Source: an uncultured Bacteroidales bacterium (GTDB lineage: Bacteria; Bacteroidota; Bacteroidia; Bacteroidales; UBA932). From it: DNA of 64,000 nt. Position numbers and translations under genes: made by a program. The stretch spans positions 62,001 to 126,000 of the forward strand of contig CALUST010000007.1 in NCBI GenBank assembly GCA_944323505.1, in the 5' to 3' direction. Every line of letters begins with the position of its first letter. The first letter of the stretch is position 1. Shown piece by piece: positions 9,007-18,062 of this stretch. The notes beneath the pieces are model-generated. The model was not told the origin of the DNA. It saw only the letters and a list, made by a program, of their open reading frames with translations, and did not search any database.

Positions 9007-9840
9007 ATGAATATCGCAGTATATCTGAGAAACTCGCGCCTTGCGGGAGATGAGCGCATAACAAGGCTGAAGTCAAGGCTTTCGGCCGGAGGATGCTCCG
9101 TCTGTGATGTCTCATGCCGGGAAGATATCCGGAGAGAGGACACCGACATGCTCATCAGTATAGGCGGGGACGGCACTTTCCTGTCATCCGCAGTGCTTGT
9201 CGGTGATTCCGGCATCCCCATACTCGGTATGAACCTCGGCCGTCTCGGATTCCTCTCGGAAAACGGACCTGACCAGGTGGCGGACGCCGTCCTGTCAGGT
9301 CGTTATGCCATCGAGGACAGGTCCCTGCTTTCGGCAGACCTGTCATTCGCAACCGGCTGCAGATCTGTCGATATGTGGCCGTATGCGCTGAATGAGGTGA
9401 CCGTGCACAGGATCGGGGCTGCAATGCTCGGGGTGGATGTGAGCATAGACGGCACCATGCTGCCGACATATTGGGCTGACGGGCTGCTTGTCGCCACGAG
9501 CTCCGGCTCTACGGCCTATTCCCTCAGTGTCGGAGGACCCATAGTCCTGCCCGAGTCAAAGGTCCTCATCATCGCGCCGATTTCTCCGCACAATCTCAAT
9601 GTCCGTCCTCTTATCGTGCCGGACACATCCGTAATCCGCCTCGGACTGCGTTCCAGGGACTCTTCCGTCATGCTCACACTTGACAACAGGACGGTCGAGG
9701 CCGATGCGCGGCTGGAGCTTGGCGTCTCAGTGGCACAATTTTCGCTCAAGCGTGTCCGTCTCAACGGATCCAACTTCATAAATGCTCTGACAAGCAAATT
9801 ATTCTGGGGCGAGGACATAAGAAACGGCAGAGACAGCTGA
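9007..9840 (+). CDS. nadK: NAD kinase
   Basis: Cytoplasmic kinase that makes NADP from NAD. The diagnostic GGDGT motif is at about residues 53-57, with the catalytic Asp, and is followed by GMNLGRLGFLSE, the second conserved block, and by WADGLLVATSSGSTAYSLSVGGP, the third. The length of about 277 residues is normal. A TTG codon at 8965 is in frame, but the ATG at 9007 (MNIAVYLRNS) gives the family N-terminus. It is followed by uppS after 25 bases, and the nadK-uppS-bamA-skp order is one seen in Bacteroidales. Confidence 0.95.
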   Translation: MNIAVYLRNSRLAGDERITRLKSRLSAGGCSVCDVSCREDIRREDTDMLISIGGDGTFLSSAVLVGDSGIPILGMNLGRLGFLSENGPDQVADAVLSGRYAIEDRSLLSADLSFATGCRSVDMWPYALNEVTVHRIGAAMLGVDVSIDGTMLPTYWADGLLVATSSGSTAYSLSVGGPIVLPESKVLIIAPISPHNLNVRPLIVPDTSVIRLGLRSRDSSVMLTLDNRTVEADARLELGVSVAQFSLKRVRLNGSNFINALTSKLFWGEDIRNGRDS

Positions 9841-9865
9841 TCTGATTCATATAGCCTGATTTGAA

Positions 9866-10591
9866 ATGACAGAAGACAACAGAAAACTACCCGTGCACGT
9901 GTCCATCATCATGGACGGCAACGGCCGATGGGCCGAAGAGCGCGGTCAGGAACGGGTTTACGGACACGCGGCAGGAGTGGAGAGTGTCCGTGCCTGTACG
10001 GAAGCAGCAGTGGAGACAGGGGTCAGATACCTTTCCCTCTTCGCATTTTCTGAGGAGAACTGGAACAGGCCCGAGCATGAGGTCCATACCTTGATGGAAC
10101 TGATGGTCAAGGCGATGCGAGATGAACTTCCGACCATGATGAAAAACGGTGTGAGATTCGTGGTGCTCGGTAACAGGGACAGGCTTTCGGCCTCGCTCAA
10201 TGCTATGATAGATGACTGTATGGAGGAGACTTCCGCGAATGACCGCCTCACGCTGATCATCTTCCTCAGCTACAGCGGCAAATGGGATATCATGCAGGCA
10301 GCCAAGAAGATGGCGCTTGAACTGGCTGAGCATCCGGAGATGCGCGAGTCAGTCATGTCCATGGATACGGATTCGTTCGGCAGGTATCTTGTCACGGACG
10401 GCATCCCGGATCCCGACCTTATAATAAGGACTTCGGGAGAGTGCCGGCTGAGCAATTATATGTTGTGGCAGGCCGCATATTCAGAATTCATCTTTACAGA
10501 TGTGCTGTGGCCTGATTTCAGGAAAGACGGGTTCCGTGCTGCTCTTGCTGAGTATTCGAAGCGGGACAGACGTTATGGAAAAGTTAAATAA
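9866..10591 (+). CDS. uppS: Undecaprenyl diphosphate synthase (cis-prenyltransferase)
   Basis: Makes the C55 lipid carrier for peptidoglycan and surface polysaccharides by cis-addition of isopentenyl diphosphate units. The catalytic signature HVSIIMDGNGRWA is at residues 11-23, with the Mg-binding Asp at 17. Other family blocks present are LFAFSEENWNRP and, near the C-terminus, DPDLIIRTSGECRLSNYMLWQAAYSEFIF. The length of 241 residues is normal. It precedes bamA by 56 bases, and a candidate promoter for bamA begins in its last codons. Confidence 0.96.
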   Translation: MTEDNRKLPVHVSIIMDGNGRWAEERGQERVYGHAAGVESVRACTEAAVETGVRYLSLFAFSEENWNRPEHEVHTLMELMVKAMRDELPTMMKNGVRFVVLGNRDRLSASLNAMIDDCMEETSANDRLTLIIFLSYSGKWDIMQAAKKMALELAEHPEMRESVMSMDTDSFGRYLVTDGIPDPDLIIRTSGECRLSNYMLWQAAYSEFIFTDVLWPDFRKDGFRAALAEYSKRDRRYGKVK

Positions 10592-10604
10592 ATGCTTATA
10601 TTTG
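10574..10604 (+). promoter_or_regulatory. Candidate promoter for bamA-skp
   Basis: TATATTTG at 10597-10604 (extended TATATTTGCAC) is a full match to TAnnTTTG, with TATG at 10574-10577 (three of four to TTTG) 19 bases upstream. The start would lie near 10611, leaving a leader of about 37 bases before bamA. Confidence 0.45.
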
Positions 10605-10647
10605 CACTTTTGAAGAAATTGTAATTGCTTTTGATTGATAAGAAGAG

Positions 10648-13236
10648 ATGAGATTAGCCCGTACAATCTTTCTTATGCTTCTGTCTGTACTGTCTTTTCC
10701 TGCAATGGCGCAGCTCAAGCAAAATGAAATAACGGTAGATTACGAAAATCCGCAGAAATATATAGTAGGAGGCGTCGAAGTAGAGGGTAACCATTACTTC
10801 GGGCCGGATCAGATAATCCAGTTGACCGGACTCCAGAAAGGTCTTGAAGTGACCGTCCCGGGAGATGACATGTCCTCAATCGTGGAGAGGCTCTGGCTGC
10901 AGAGATATTTCGAGGATGTCTCCCTGGTAATCGACTCCATTGCCCCTACACGCGACACTGCATTCTTCAAGATCTGCATCACCGAACGCCCGAGGGTGTC
11001 TCGATGGACTTTCAGCGGTGTGAAAAGCGGCGAGGAGAAGGAACTCCGTGAACGTCTCAATCTCAGGAGAGGAGGGGAGTTCTCCGACTATGTGTCCAAG
11101 ACGGCGACAGACATCATCAAAAGGTATTACAAGGAAAAGGGCTTCCTTCTGACGGAGGTGGATGTCCAGACCAGGAAGGACACTCTCGTGAAAAGCGCGA
11201 TAAGGGTCAATTTCGCGGTGGACAGGAAGCAGAAGGTCAAGATCAAGAAAATCACCTTTACCGGCAATGACAATGTGAAGGAGTCCAAGCTCGTGAGGTC
11301 GATGAAGAAGACCAAGGATGCGAGGCTCATGAATTTCTTCAGTTCCAAGAAGTTCAACGAGAAGGAATATGCCAATGACAGGAAGTCCCTCATAAGCGCG
11401 TTCAATGAGGCCGGCTTCAGGGATGCCAGGATAGTCAAGGACACCATGTATTATGTGGAGCCGAACAGGCTTGAGATAGACTTCACCATAGACGAAGGCA
11501 AGAGGTACTATTTCAGGAACATAACATGGACCGGAAATTCCGTGTATTCGTCGGATGTCCTCAACGGGATTCTCATGATTGAGAAAGGGGATGTCTATGA
11601 TGTCGTCACAATGGAGAAAAGGCTTTTCGGAGGCGGGAAGCAGAATGAATACGATGTCTCCAAACTCTATAGGGATAACGGTTACCTCTTCTTCAATCTG
11701 CAGCCTGTGGAATTGAATATCGTAGGGGATTCGGTTGATGTGGAGATGCGCATAGTGGAAGGCAAGCCTGCTACATTGAACAATATCATCATCAACGGCA
11801 ACACCCTGACCAATGAAAGGGTTGTCCGCAGGCAGATATTCACCCGTCCAGGCTATCTGTTCAGCCAGACGGATTTCGAGCGTTCGATCAGGGAGATAGC
11901 ATCAATGGGTCAGTTCGACCCTGAGGCCATCGCGGATCCGACCAAAGGCTGGTCCCTGAACCCGAATCCGCTGGACAATACAGTGGATATAGTCTATAAT
12001 GTGACCGAGAAGCCGTCAAGTACCCTTGAACTCTCCGGAGGATGGGGCGGAAACACCTTCGTGGCCACGGTCGGAGTAAGTTTCAACAATTTCTCGACAC
12101 GGAGGCTGTTTGACAAGTCCGCATGGCGGCCTGTGCCTCTCGGGGATGCGCAGAACCTTGCCATCAGATTCCAGACCAACGGAACATACTATACCAGTCT
12201 CTCAGCCAGTTTCATGGAGCCATGGCTCTTCGGCAAGAAGCCTACTTCGCTGAGCGTGTCGGCATACTACACAAGGCAGACGAACTCCTATATCGCGTTC
12301 AACATATTGAACAATGACGAGTTCATGGAGGTCTATGGTCTGGCTGCCGGCATAGGTACGAGACTCAAATGGCCGGACAACTATTTCGTCCTCTACAACC
12401 AGTTGAGCTGGCAGACATACAAACTCCAGAACTGGAACTACAACTTCCTCTTCAACACAGGTATTTCACACAACCTCAGTTATACCATCAGTCTGTCGAG
12501 AAACTCTACAGACCAGCAGATATATCCTCGTCAGGGTTCGGAGTTCAGCCTTTCGCTCCAGTTGACCCCGCCTTATTCCGTATTCAGGAAAAAGGACAAG
12601 GGCAGGCTTGATGCTGACGGCAATCCGACCAGGGTCTCAAGCTGGAGGGATGTGAACTACAATCTCCAGTCCTCAGAAGACAGGTACAAGTGGATCGAGT
12701 ATCACAAGTGGTCTTTCAAAGGGGCAATCTATACCAAGCTCGTGGGGGATCTCGTCCTGATGGCAAGGGCGCAGTTCGGTTATCTCGGATATTACAACAG
12801 GAACTGGGGTTATTCACCGTTCGAGGGCTTCCTTGTGGGAGGAGACGGAATGTCAGGATATAACACATACGGTACTGAGGTCATCTCCCTGAGAGGATAT
12901 GAGAACTACTCTCTGACACCTACAGCATTGACACCATACAGCAGCGGTGGCTACGCATATTCAGGAAATGTCTATGACAAGTTTACTGTCGAGCTGAGAT
13001 ACCCTGTCGTACTGCAGCCGCAGTCCACGATCTTCGCTCTCATATTCCTTGAAGGCGGTAACTGCTGGGCTGACATCAGGGATTTCAATCCTTTCCAGAT
13101 CAAGAGGTCTGCCGGTGTCGGCGTCAGGGTATTCCTCCCGATGATCGGACTCCTCGGAGTCGACTGGGGATACGGCTTTGATGACCCTGTCAACGGGAAG
13201 AGCCAGTTCCATTTTGTCATCGGACAGCAGTTCTGA
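10648..13236 (+). CDS. bamA: Outer membrane protein assembly factor BamA
   Basis: Omp85 protein that inserts beta-barrels into the outer membrane. It has a signal peptide (MRLARTIFLMLLSVLSFPAMAQ), a long periplasmic part with POTRA repeats (for example IVGGVEVEGNHYFGPDQIIQLTGL, IKKITFTGNDNVKESKLVRSMK, LNNIIINGNTLTNERVVRRQIFTRPG) and a C-terminal barrel from about residue 470, where TLELSGGWGG begins. The barrel includes the L6-type motif VSLRGYEN region (ISLRGYENYS), corresponding to the conserved VRGY/F. The protein ends with FHFVIGQQF, a C-terminal aromatic as expected for a barrel signal. The length of 862 residues suits the Bacteroidetes form. It is followed by a skp gene after 42 bases. 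Confidence 0.96.
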   Translation: MRLARTIFLMLLSVLSFPAMAQLKQNEITVDYENPQKYIVGGVEVEGNHYFGPDQIIQLTGLQKGLEVTVPGDDMSSIVERLWLQRYFEDVSLVIDSIAPTRDTAFFKICITERPRVSRWTFSGVKSGEEKELRERLNLRRGGEFSDYVSKTATDIIKRYYKEKGFLLTEVDVQTRKDTLVKSAIRVNFAVDRKQKVKIKKITFTGNDNVKESKLVRSMKKTKDARLMNFFSSKKFNEKEYANDRKSLISAFNEAGFRDARIVKDTMYYVEPNRLEIDFTIDEGKRYYFRNITWTGNSVYSSDVLNGILMIEKGDVYDVVTMEKRLFGGGKQNEYDVSKLYRDNGYLFFNLQPVELNIVGDSVDVEMRIVEGKPATLNNIIINGNTLTNERVVRRQIFTRPGYLFSQTDFERSIREIASMGQFDPEAIADPTKGWSLNPNPLDNTVDIVYNVTEKPSSTLELSGGWGGNTFVATVGVSFNNFSTRRLFDKSAWRPVPLGDAQNLAIRFQTNGTYYTSLSASFMEPWLFGKKPTSLSVSAYYTRQTNSYIAFNILNNDEFMEVYGLAAGIGTRLKWPDNYFVLYNQLSWQTYKLQNWNYNFLFNTGISHNLSYTISLSRNSTDQQIYPRQGSEFSLSLQLTPPYSVFRKKDKGRLDADGNPTRVSSWRDVNYNLQSSEDRYKWIEYHKWSFKGAIYTKLVGDLVLMARAQFGYLGYYNRNWGYSPFEGFLVGGDGMSGYNTYGTEVISLRGYENYSLTPTALTPYSSGGYAYSGNVYDKFTVELRYPVVLQPQSTIFALIFLEGGNCWADIRDFNPFQIKRSAGVGVRVFLPMIGLLGVDWGYGFDDPVNGKSQFHFVIGQQF

Positions 13237-13278
13237 TGAAATGACCAGGCATGTAATTGAAAATCTAATAATACAGTC

Positions 13279-13851
13279 ATGAAGAAAACAATTATGATCG
13301 CTGCAGCCATTGTACTTGCATGTACTGCTGCATCAGCACAGAATCTCAAATTCGCGCACGTGAATTTCCAGGAACTTGTCCAGCTCATGCCGGAGATGGA
13401 TTCGGCGAGGGTACAGCTTGACGCTGCCTCAAAGGAGACACAGGAGACCTATCAGAGCATGATCATGGAATATAACACAAAGGCACAGGAGTTTGAGCAG
13501 AAACAGGCTACATGGACACCTGCGGTACGTGAGAGCAAGGCTCGTGAGATATCAGACATAGAGTCACGTATCCGTACTTTCGAGCAGTCCAGCCAGCAGG
13601 ATCTCTCACAGCTCCAGAACACTCTGATGGCTCCTATCTATCAGAAGGCTCAGGACAAGGTGCATGAACTCGCAAAGACCCAGGGTGTCATCTATGTGTT
13701 CGATTCATCCCAGCTGCTTTATGTGGATGCAACGCAGAGTACTGACCTGACCAAGGACGCGAGGAATGCCCTCGGTATTCCTGAGGGACGTACACTCGAA
13801 TCTCTGCAGGCTGAACTCCAGGCACAGTACCAGCAGGCTCAGGCCCAGTAG
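13279..13851 (+). CDS. Periplasmic chaperone Skp/OmpH
   Basis: A 190-residue OmpH/Skp chaperone located directly downstream of bamA, the classic position. The signal peptide ends in CTAASAQ. The domain opens with LKFAHVNFQELVQLMPEMDSARVQLD and continues as a long helical region rich in Gln, Glu and Lys. The C-terminus is Gln/Ala-rich (LQAELQAQYQQAQAQ). It likely escorts outer-membrane proteins from the Sec machinery to BamA. Its last 13 bases overlap the convergent aroK gene, so no terminator space exists between them. It is a paralogue of the longer protein at 7351-7971. Confidence 0.9.
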   Translation: MKKTIMIAAAIVLACTAASAQNLKFAHVNFQELVQLMPEMDSARVQLDAASKETQETYQSMIMEYNTKAQEFEQKQATWTPAVRESKAREISDIESRIRTFEQSSQQDLSQLQNTLMAPIYQKAQDKVHELAKTQGVIYVFDSSQLLYVDATQSTDLTKDARNALGIPEGRTLESLQAELQAQYQQAQAQ

Positions 13852-14432
13852 CAGTGTGATTTGAGGAGTGGGACAATCTGTCCGGCGATGGCCGTGAAGT
13901 CCTGCCCGTCAGTGTTGATGATGATGTGTGCAGCCGATTCATAGACTTCCTCCCTTGCGGACATGAGATCTCCGATACGTTTACGGAGGGCATCGGGAAT
14001 CCCGGTGCCCTCCGCTTTTTTGTCCTCGGACGCGGATAGCCCTGCTTCTGTAGCCAGCATCGGGCGGCCGGCATAGTCATTGGCAAGATTTGCTGCAAGT
14101 GTGTCTGCAGATGCCTTGAGATAGATGCACAATGTGTCCTTATGTATGATTTCAGCGCATTCCGCGACGGTGAGTGTCCCTCCTCCAAGAGACAGTATGA
14201 GCAGACCCTCCTTGTCGCAGCTGCCGGAGATGATGTCACGGAGACATTCCTTTTCCTTCGTCCTGAATCCGGCTTCCCCTTCAGATGCGAAAATTTCAGG
14301 TATTTTTTCCCCGGAACGGTTTTCGATGTATTCGTCGAGGTCGATGAATGCTGCCCCTGTCAGTCCGGACAATATCCTGCCGACAGAACTCTTGCCGCAG
14401 CCCATGAATCCTGAGAGTGAGAGTATTTTCAT
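13839..14432 (-). CDS. aroK: Shikimate kinase
   Basis: Phosphorylates shikimate at the 3-hydroxyl in the chorismate pathway. The P-loop GFMGCGKS is at residues 8-15, the substrate-binding Asp is in FIDLDEYIE, FRTKEKECLRD carries the conserved Arg, LSLGGGTL is the GGG substrate motif, and RPML is the lid-type motif. The length of 197 residues is slightly above the usual 170-180 because of an insert after the lid (about residues 125-145, rich in Glu, Lys and Ala). It follows parC by nine bases on the minus strand, and its 3' end overlaps the convergent skp gene by 13 bases. Confidence 0.93.
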   Translation of the reverse strand: MKILSLSGFMGCGKSSVGRILSGLTGAAFIDLDEYIENRSGEKIPEIFASEGEAGFRTKEKECLRDIISGSCDKEGLLILSLGGGTLTVAECAEIIHKDTLCIYLKASADTLAANLANDYAGRPMLATEAGLSASEDKKAEGTGIPDALRKRIGDLMSAREEVYESAAHIIINTDGQDFTAIAGQIVPLLKSHCYWA

Positions 14433-14441
14433 ATTGATTTC

Positions 14442-17114
14442 TCAGAACAGGGTCGGTGTGTCGTCAATGTCCGGTAGTTGCTCCTCAGACGGGGAGTCAG
14501 GCGTATCTTCCTCCATGGCAGGGGCAGTCCCGACATCATCTCCAGGCTTTTGCAGAGGCTCGATGAACCTTGCGGACTTGACTTCGTAAGAACTTACTTT
14601 CTTGCCTTTCGCCTGAATGCCTTTCCTGGCGATGAATTCCTCGACATCTGTCCTCTCCGGCTCCCGATGCTCATGCTTGCCCCCGAAGATGATTTCCATC
14701 TGAGGATGCCTGTCCTCGGAAAGGTCGGCAAGATACGAGCCTTTGGCTTCGGAGATGAACGACACCGATGTGTTGTCGCTCACATCGAACGAGAATCGTT
14801 TTACGTAAAGGCATTTCTGCGCCCCGTCGAAGTAGATTGCAGAGAATGTCTTGGCAGGGTCATATTTCTCCACCATCAGGATCTCGCCCTGGTATCTGTT
14901 GCTGAGATCAAATGATGTGGTGTAGTATGTCCCGTCCTTGAAGACGGCGAGTATATGATCCCCGTTGTTGAACTGCCCGAGATATTTTCCTCTTCCGTCT
15001 TCGTTGAGTCTGTTGATGTCCTCGTCAAACCAGATGTCCTTTCCTCCGATTGTGGATACCCCCTTGGATTTGAGAGAGATCTTCCTTATGGCATTCTTCG
15101 AGACGAGGTTGCCCCTTGATGCCCTTCCTTTGATGAGAAGTCCGGAGAAATCGTATTCCTCGCTGCTCTTCTTGAGTTTGGGCTTAGGTGCGAAATTGAT
15201 GCGGACAGTCTCAGCCTCGCCGTTCGGGTTGGCTGAGAACCAGAGTAGGGCGGAGCCGGGAGTGCCCTGTGTCACATCATATTCCTTGTCCCTTGTGATG
15301 CTTGTGACGGCAAAACGCTTTGCATAGCTGACAGAACTCTTACCGTCTCTGTATATCGCATTGTATATGGTCCTGCTGTCGTTCCTGTCGAAGACCCCCA
15401 CATGGATGATGTCCTTGCCGAGGAAAGCCTTCCCGCTGACCTTGGTCACCATGTATTTCCCGTCCTTGTGGAATACAATTATCTCGGAGAGGTCGGAGCA
15501 GTCACAGATGTACTCCGCATTGTCCTCCTTTTTGAGGGCAATGCCGACAAAGCCTTCTGCCATGTTGGCGTACAGCTTGGCATTGTTGTTTACAACGCGG
15601 GTGACCTCTATGGATTCGAAGTTGACTATCTCCGTAAGTCTCGGATAGTTCTTGCCGTATTTCTTCTTGAGATTCCTGAAATGTCCGACAGTGAACTCAT
15701 CCAGATGCTCCAGATGGTTGTTGATCTCGTCCATTTCAGCCTCAAGGGCGTGCAGCCTGTCTTCCACAGCCTTGACATCGAACTTCGAGATTTTTCTGAC
15801 AGGCTTCTCCACAAGGCGGTTGATGTCATCCATGGTGATATCCCTCCTGACGTGCATACGGTATTTCTGCATCTCGGAGAATACCTTGTCCAACTGGGCC
15901 TCCCATGTCGGGAAATCCTTGTCTTCGAGGATTTTATACACCTGGTATTCAAAGAATATCTTTTCGAGTGAACTGTAGTGCCATTCGTCAGAGAGCTCGT
16001 CCAGCCTGATCTTGAGTTCCCTGCCGAGAAGATCCATCGTATGTGCCGTATTGTACCGGAGAATCTCCTCCACATCGAGGAACTGCGGTTTGTTGTCCAG
16101 TATGACACAGGCGTTGGGGGATATGGACACCTCACAGTCCGTGAAAGCGTAGAGGGCATCAATGGTCTTGTCCGGGGACACATCGTTAGGAAGGTGTATG
16201 ACTATGTCTGCCTTGCTTGTGGTCAGGTCATCGATTTTCTTGATTTTTATCTTGCCTTTGTCCTTGGCCTTTATTATGGATTCGATGACCATCCCTGTCG
16301 TCTTCCCGAAAGGCAGTTCCGTGATGGATATGGTGTTCTTGTCCAGTTTCTCTATCTTGGCCCTGACTTTTATGGACCCGCCTCTTCTGCCCTTGTTGTA
16401 TCTTGAGCAGTCGGCATAGCCTCCTGTAGGGAAGTCAGGATAGAGTTCGAACGGCTTGCCTTCTATGATTGCAATAGAGGCGTCAAGCAGTTCATTGAAA
16501 TTGTGCGGCAGAATCTTGGATGCAAGTCCGACGGCGATTCCTTCCGCCCCTTGTACAAGGAGAAGCGGGAACTTCACCGGTATGGCGACCGGCTCCTGGT
16601 TCTTTCCGTCATAGGAGTTCATCCATTCGGTGGTCTTCGGGTTGAACATGATCTCCTTTGCGAACTTGCTGAGCCTTGCCTCTATGTATCTGGATGCCGC
16701 GTTCGGGTCACCGGTGAGTATGTTGCCCCAGTTGCCCTGGCAGTCTATGAGAAGATCCTTCTGCCCGAGCTGGACCAGTGCGCCTTCGATGGATGCGTTG
16801 CCGTGAGGATGGAATTTCAGGGTCTCTCCGACTATTGTCGCCACTTTTGTGTGCGTGCCGTCGTCAATCCTGTTCATCGCGTGCAGGATACGCCTCTGTA
16901 CAGGCTTCAGACCGTCAATGATGTCGGGGACGGCCCTTTGCAGGATGACGTATGACGAATAATCGAGAAACCAGTCCTTGAACATCCCGGAAAGCTTGTA
17001 CTTCCGGCTGTTCTCGTTCAGCAGTCTGTCATAACGGCCTGTAGGGCTGTTGCCGGCAGTGTTTCCACCCGGTTCCTCCTGAGGGAGTTCAATCTCGTCA
17101 TCTCTATCCATCAT
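14442..17114 (-). CDS. parC: DNA topoisomerase IV subunit A (ParC-type)
   Basis: Type IIA topoisomerase A subunit that cuts and rejoins DNA with ParE, mainly to unlink daughter chromosomes. The N-terminal winged-helix region has the conserved GLKPVQRRILHAM and the catalytic Tyr at residue 143 in AASRYIEARLS. The quinolone-resistance region is GNASIE. An acidic N-terminal tail of about 40 residues and a C-terminal tail ending in DIDDTPTLF frame the core. ParC rather than GyrA is chosen because the N-terminus lacks the GyrA form and the C-terminal beta-pinwheel has no visible GyrA-box. The length of 890 residues fits. No parE neighbour is present in the window; in this phylum parE often lies apart or the pair is split. 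Confidence 0.88.
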   Translation of the reverse strand: MMDRDDEIELPQEEPGGNTAGNSPTGRYDRLLNENSRKYKLSGMFKDWFLDYSSYVILQRAVPDIIDGLKPVQRRILHAMNRIDDGTHTKVATIVGETLKFHPHGNASIEGALVQLGQKDLLIDCQGNWGNILTGDPNAASRYIEARLSKFAKEIMFNPKTTEWMNSYDGKNQEPVAIPVKFPLLLVQGAEGIAVGLASKILPHNFNELLDASIAIIEGKPFELYPDFPTGGYADCSRYNKGRRGGSIKVRAKIEKLDKNTISITELPFGKTTGMVIESIIKAKDKGKIKIKKIDDLTTSKADIVIHLPNDVSPDKTIDALYAFTDCEVSISPNACVILDNKPQFLDVEEILRYNTAHTMDLLGRELKIRLDELSDEWHYSSLEKIFFEYQVYKILEDKDFPTWEAQLDKVFSEMQKYRMHVRRDITMDDINRLVEKPVRKISKFDVKAVEDRLHALEAEMDEINNHLEHLDEFTVGHFRNLKKKYGKNYPRLTEIVNFESIEVTRVVNNNAKLYANMAEGFVGIALKKEDNAEYICDCSDLSEIIVFHKDGKYMVTKVSGKAFLGKDIIHVGVFDRNDSRTIYNAIYRDGKSSVSYAKRFAVTSITRDKEYDVTQGTPGSALLWFSANPNGEAETVRINFAPKPKLKKSSEEYDFSGLLIKGRASRGNLVSKNAIRKISLKSKGVSTIGGKDIWFDEDINRLNEDGRGKYLGQFNNGDHILAVFKDGTYYTTSFDLSNRYQGEILMVEKYDPAKTFSAIYFDGAQKCLYVKRFSFDVSDNTSVSFISEAKGSYLADLSEDRHPQMEIIFGGKHEHREPERTDVEEFIARKGIQAKGKKVSSYEVKSARFIEPLQKPGDDVGTAPAMEEDTPDSPSEEQLPDIDDTPTLF

Positions 17115-17160
17115 GTCCTTTCTTTAACTGTTCTGGTATATTCTGCTCCGGTGATACGGC

Positions 17161-18057
17161 TCAGGATTCATAGCCGAATCTGCGGAGTTCCTTCTTGTTC
17201 TCTCTCCAGTCCGGGTCGACCTTGACAAAGATACGCAGGAAGATTTTCTTCTGGAAGAAATCCTCCATCTCAAGTCTTGCCTGTGTGCCCGTCTTTTTCA
17301 GGGACTGGCCTCCCTTGCCGATGATTATCCCTTTCTGGGACTCGCGCATCACATATATCACGGCACTGATGTCATATCTCTCGCAGCCCTCCTTGAACTC
17401 CTCAATCTCCACCTCGCAGCAGTATGGCACTTCCTGGCTGTAGTTCAGGAAAATCTTCTCCCTCAGTATCTCCGAGGCGAAGAATCTCATGTTCTTGTCA
17501 GTGAACGTGTCCTTGTCGTACCATGCAGGAGCTTCAGGCAGCTTCTCCAGGATGGCATCGAAGATATTGTCAAGATTGAACTTCTCCTGCGCCGAGGCGG
17601 GAAGTATCTCTGCCTTCGGCAGCTGTTCCTGCCACCATCCTATCAGGTCCATCACGTGTTCCTGGGTGCTGATGTCAATCTTGTTTATGACCAGGATGAC
17701 AGGACATTCCACATTGCGGAGTTTCGCTATGTACGCCTCGTTCTTGTCCTGTTTCTCCACGACATCGGTGACATAGAGAATGATATCCGCATCGCCAATG
17801 GCCGTGTCGACGAAATTCAGCATATTCTGCTGAAGCCTGTAGTTCGGTCTCAGGATGCCCGGGGTGTCGGAATAGACTATCTGCCAGTCATCCCCGTTGA
17901 CGATGCCCATAATCCTGTGCCTTGTCGTCTGCGCCTTTGCCGTCACTATGGAGAGTTTCTCCCCGACAAGTGCATTCATAAGAGTGGATTTGCCGACATT
18001 CGGATTCCCGATGATGTTGACAAATCCCGCTCTGTGCTTATGTGTCTGTTGTGTCAT
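17161..18057 (-). CDS. era: GTPase Era
   Basis: Ribosome-assembly GTPase that binds the 3' end of 16S rRNA. The G1 motif GNPNVGKST is at residues 17-25, G3 is DTPG, and G4 is NKID. The C-terminal KH domain is recognised by GIIIGKGGQSLKKTGTQARLEMEDF. The length of 298 residues is normal. It is preceded by a pseudouridine synthase gene (gap five bases) and followed by parC after 46 bases on the same strand, so two RNA-related genes are probably co-transcribed. Confidence 0.96.
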   Translation of the reverse strand: MTQQTHKHRAGFVNIIGNPNVGKSTLMNALVGEKLSIVTAKAQTTRHRIMGIVNGDDWQIVYSDTPGILRPNYRLQQNMLNFVDTAIGDADIILYVTDVVEKQDKNEAYIAKLRNVECPVILVINKIDISTQEHVMDLIGWWQEQLPKAEILPASAQEKFNLDNIFDAILEKLPEAPAWYDKDTFTDKNMRFFASEILREKIFLNYSQEVPYCCEVEIEEFKEGCERYDISAVIYVMRESQKGIIIGKGGQSLKKTGTQARLEMEDFFQKKIFLRIFVKVDPDWRENKKELRRFGYES

Positions 18058-18062
18058 ATCAA

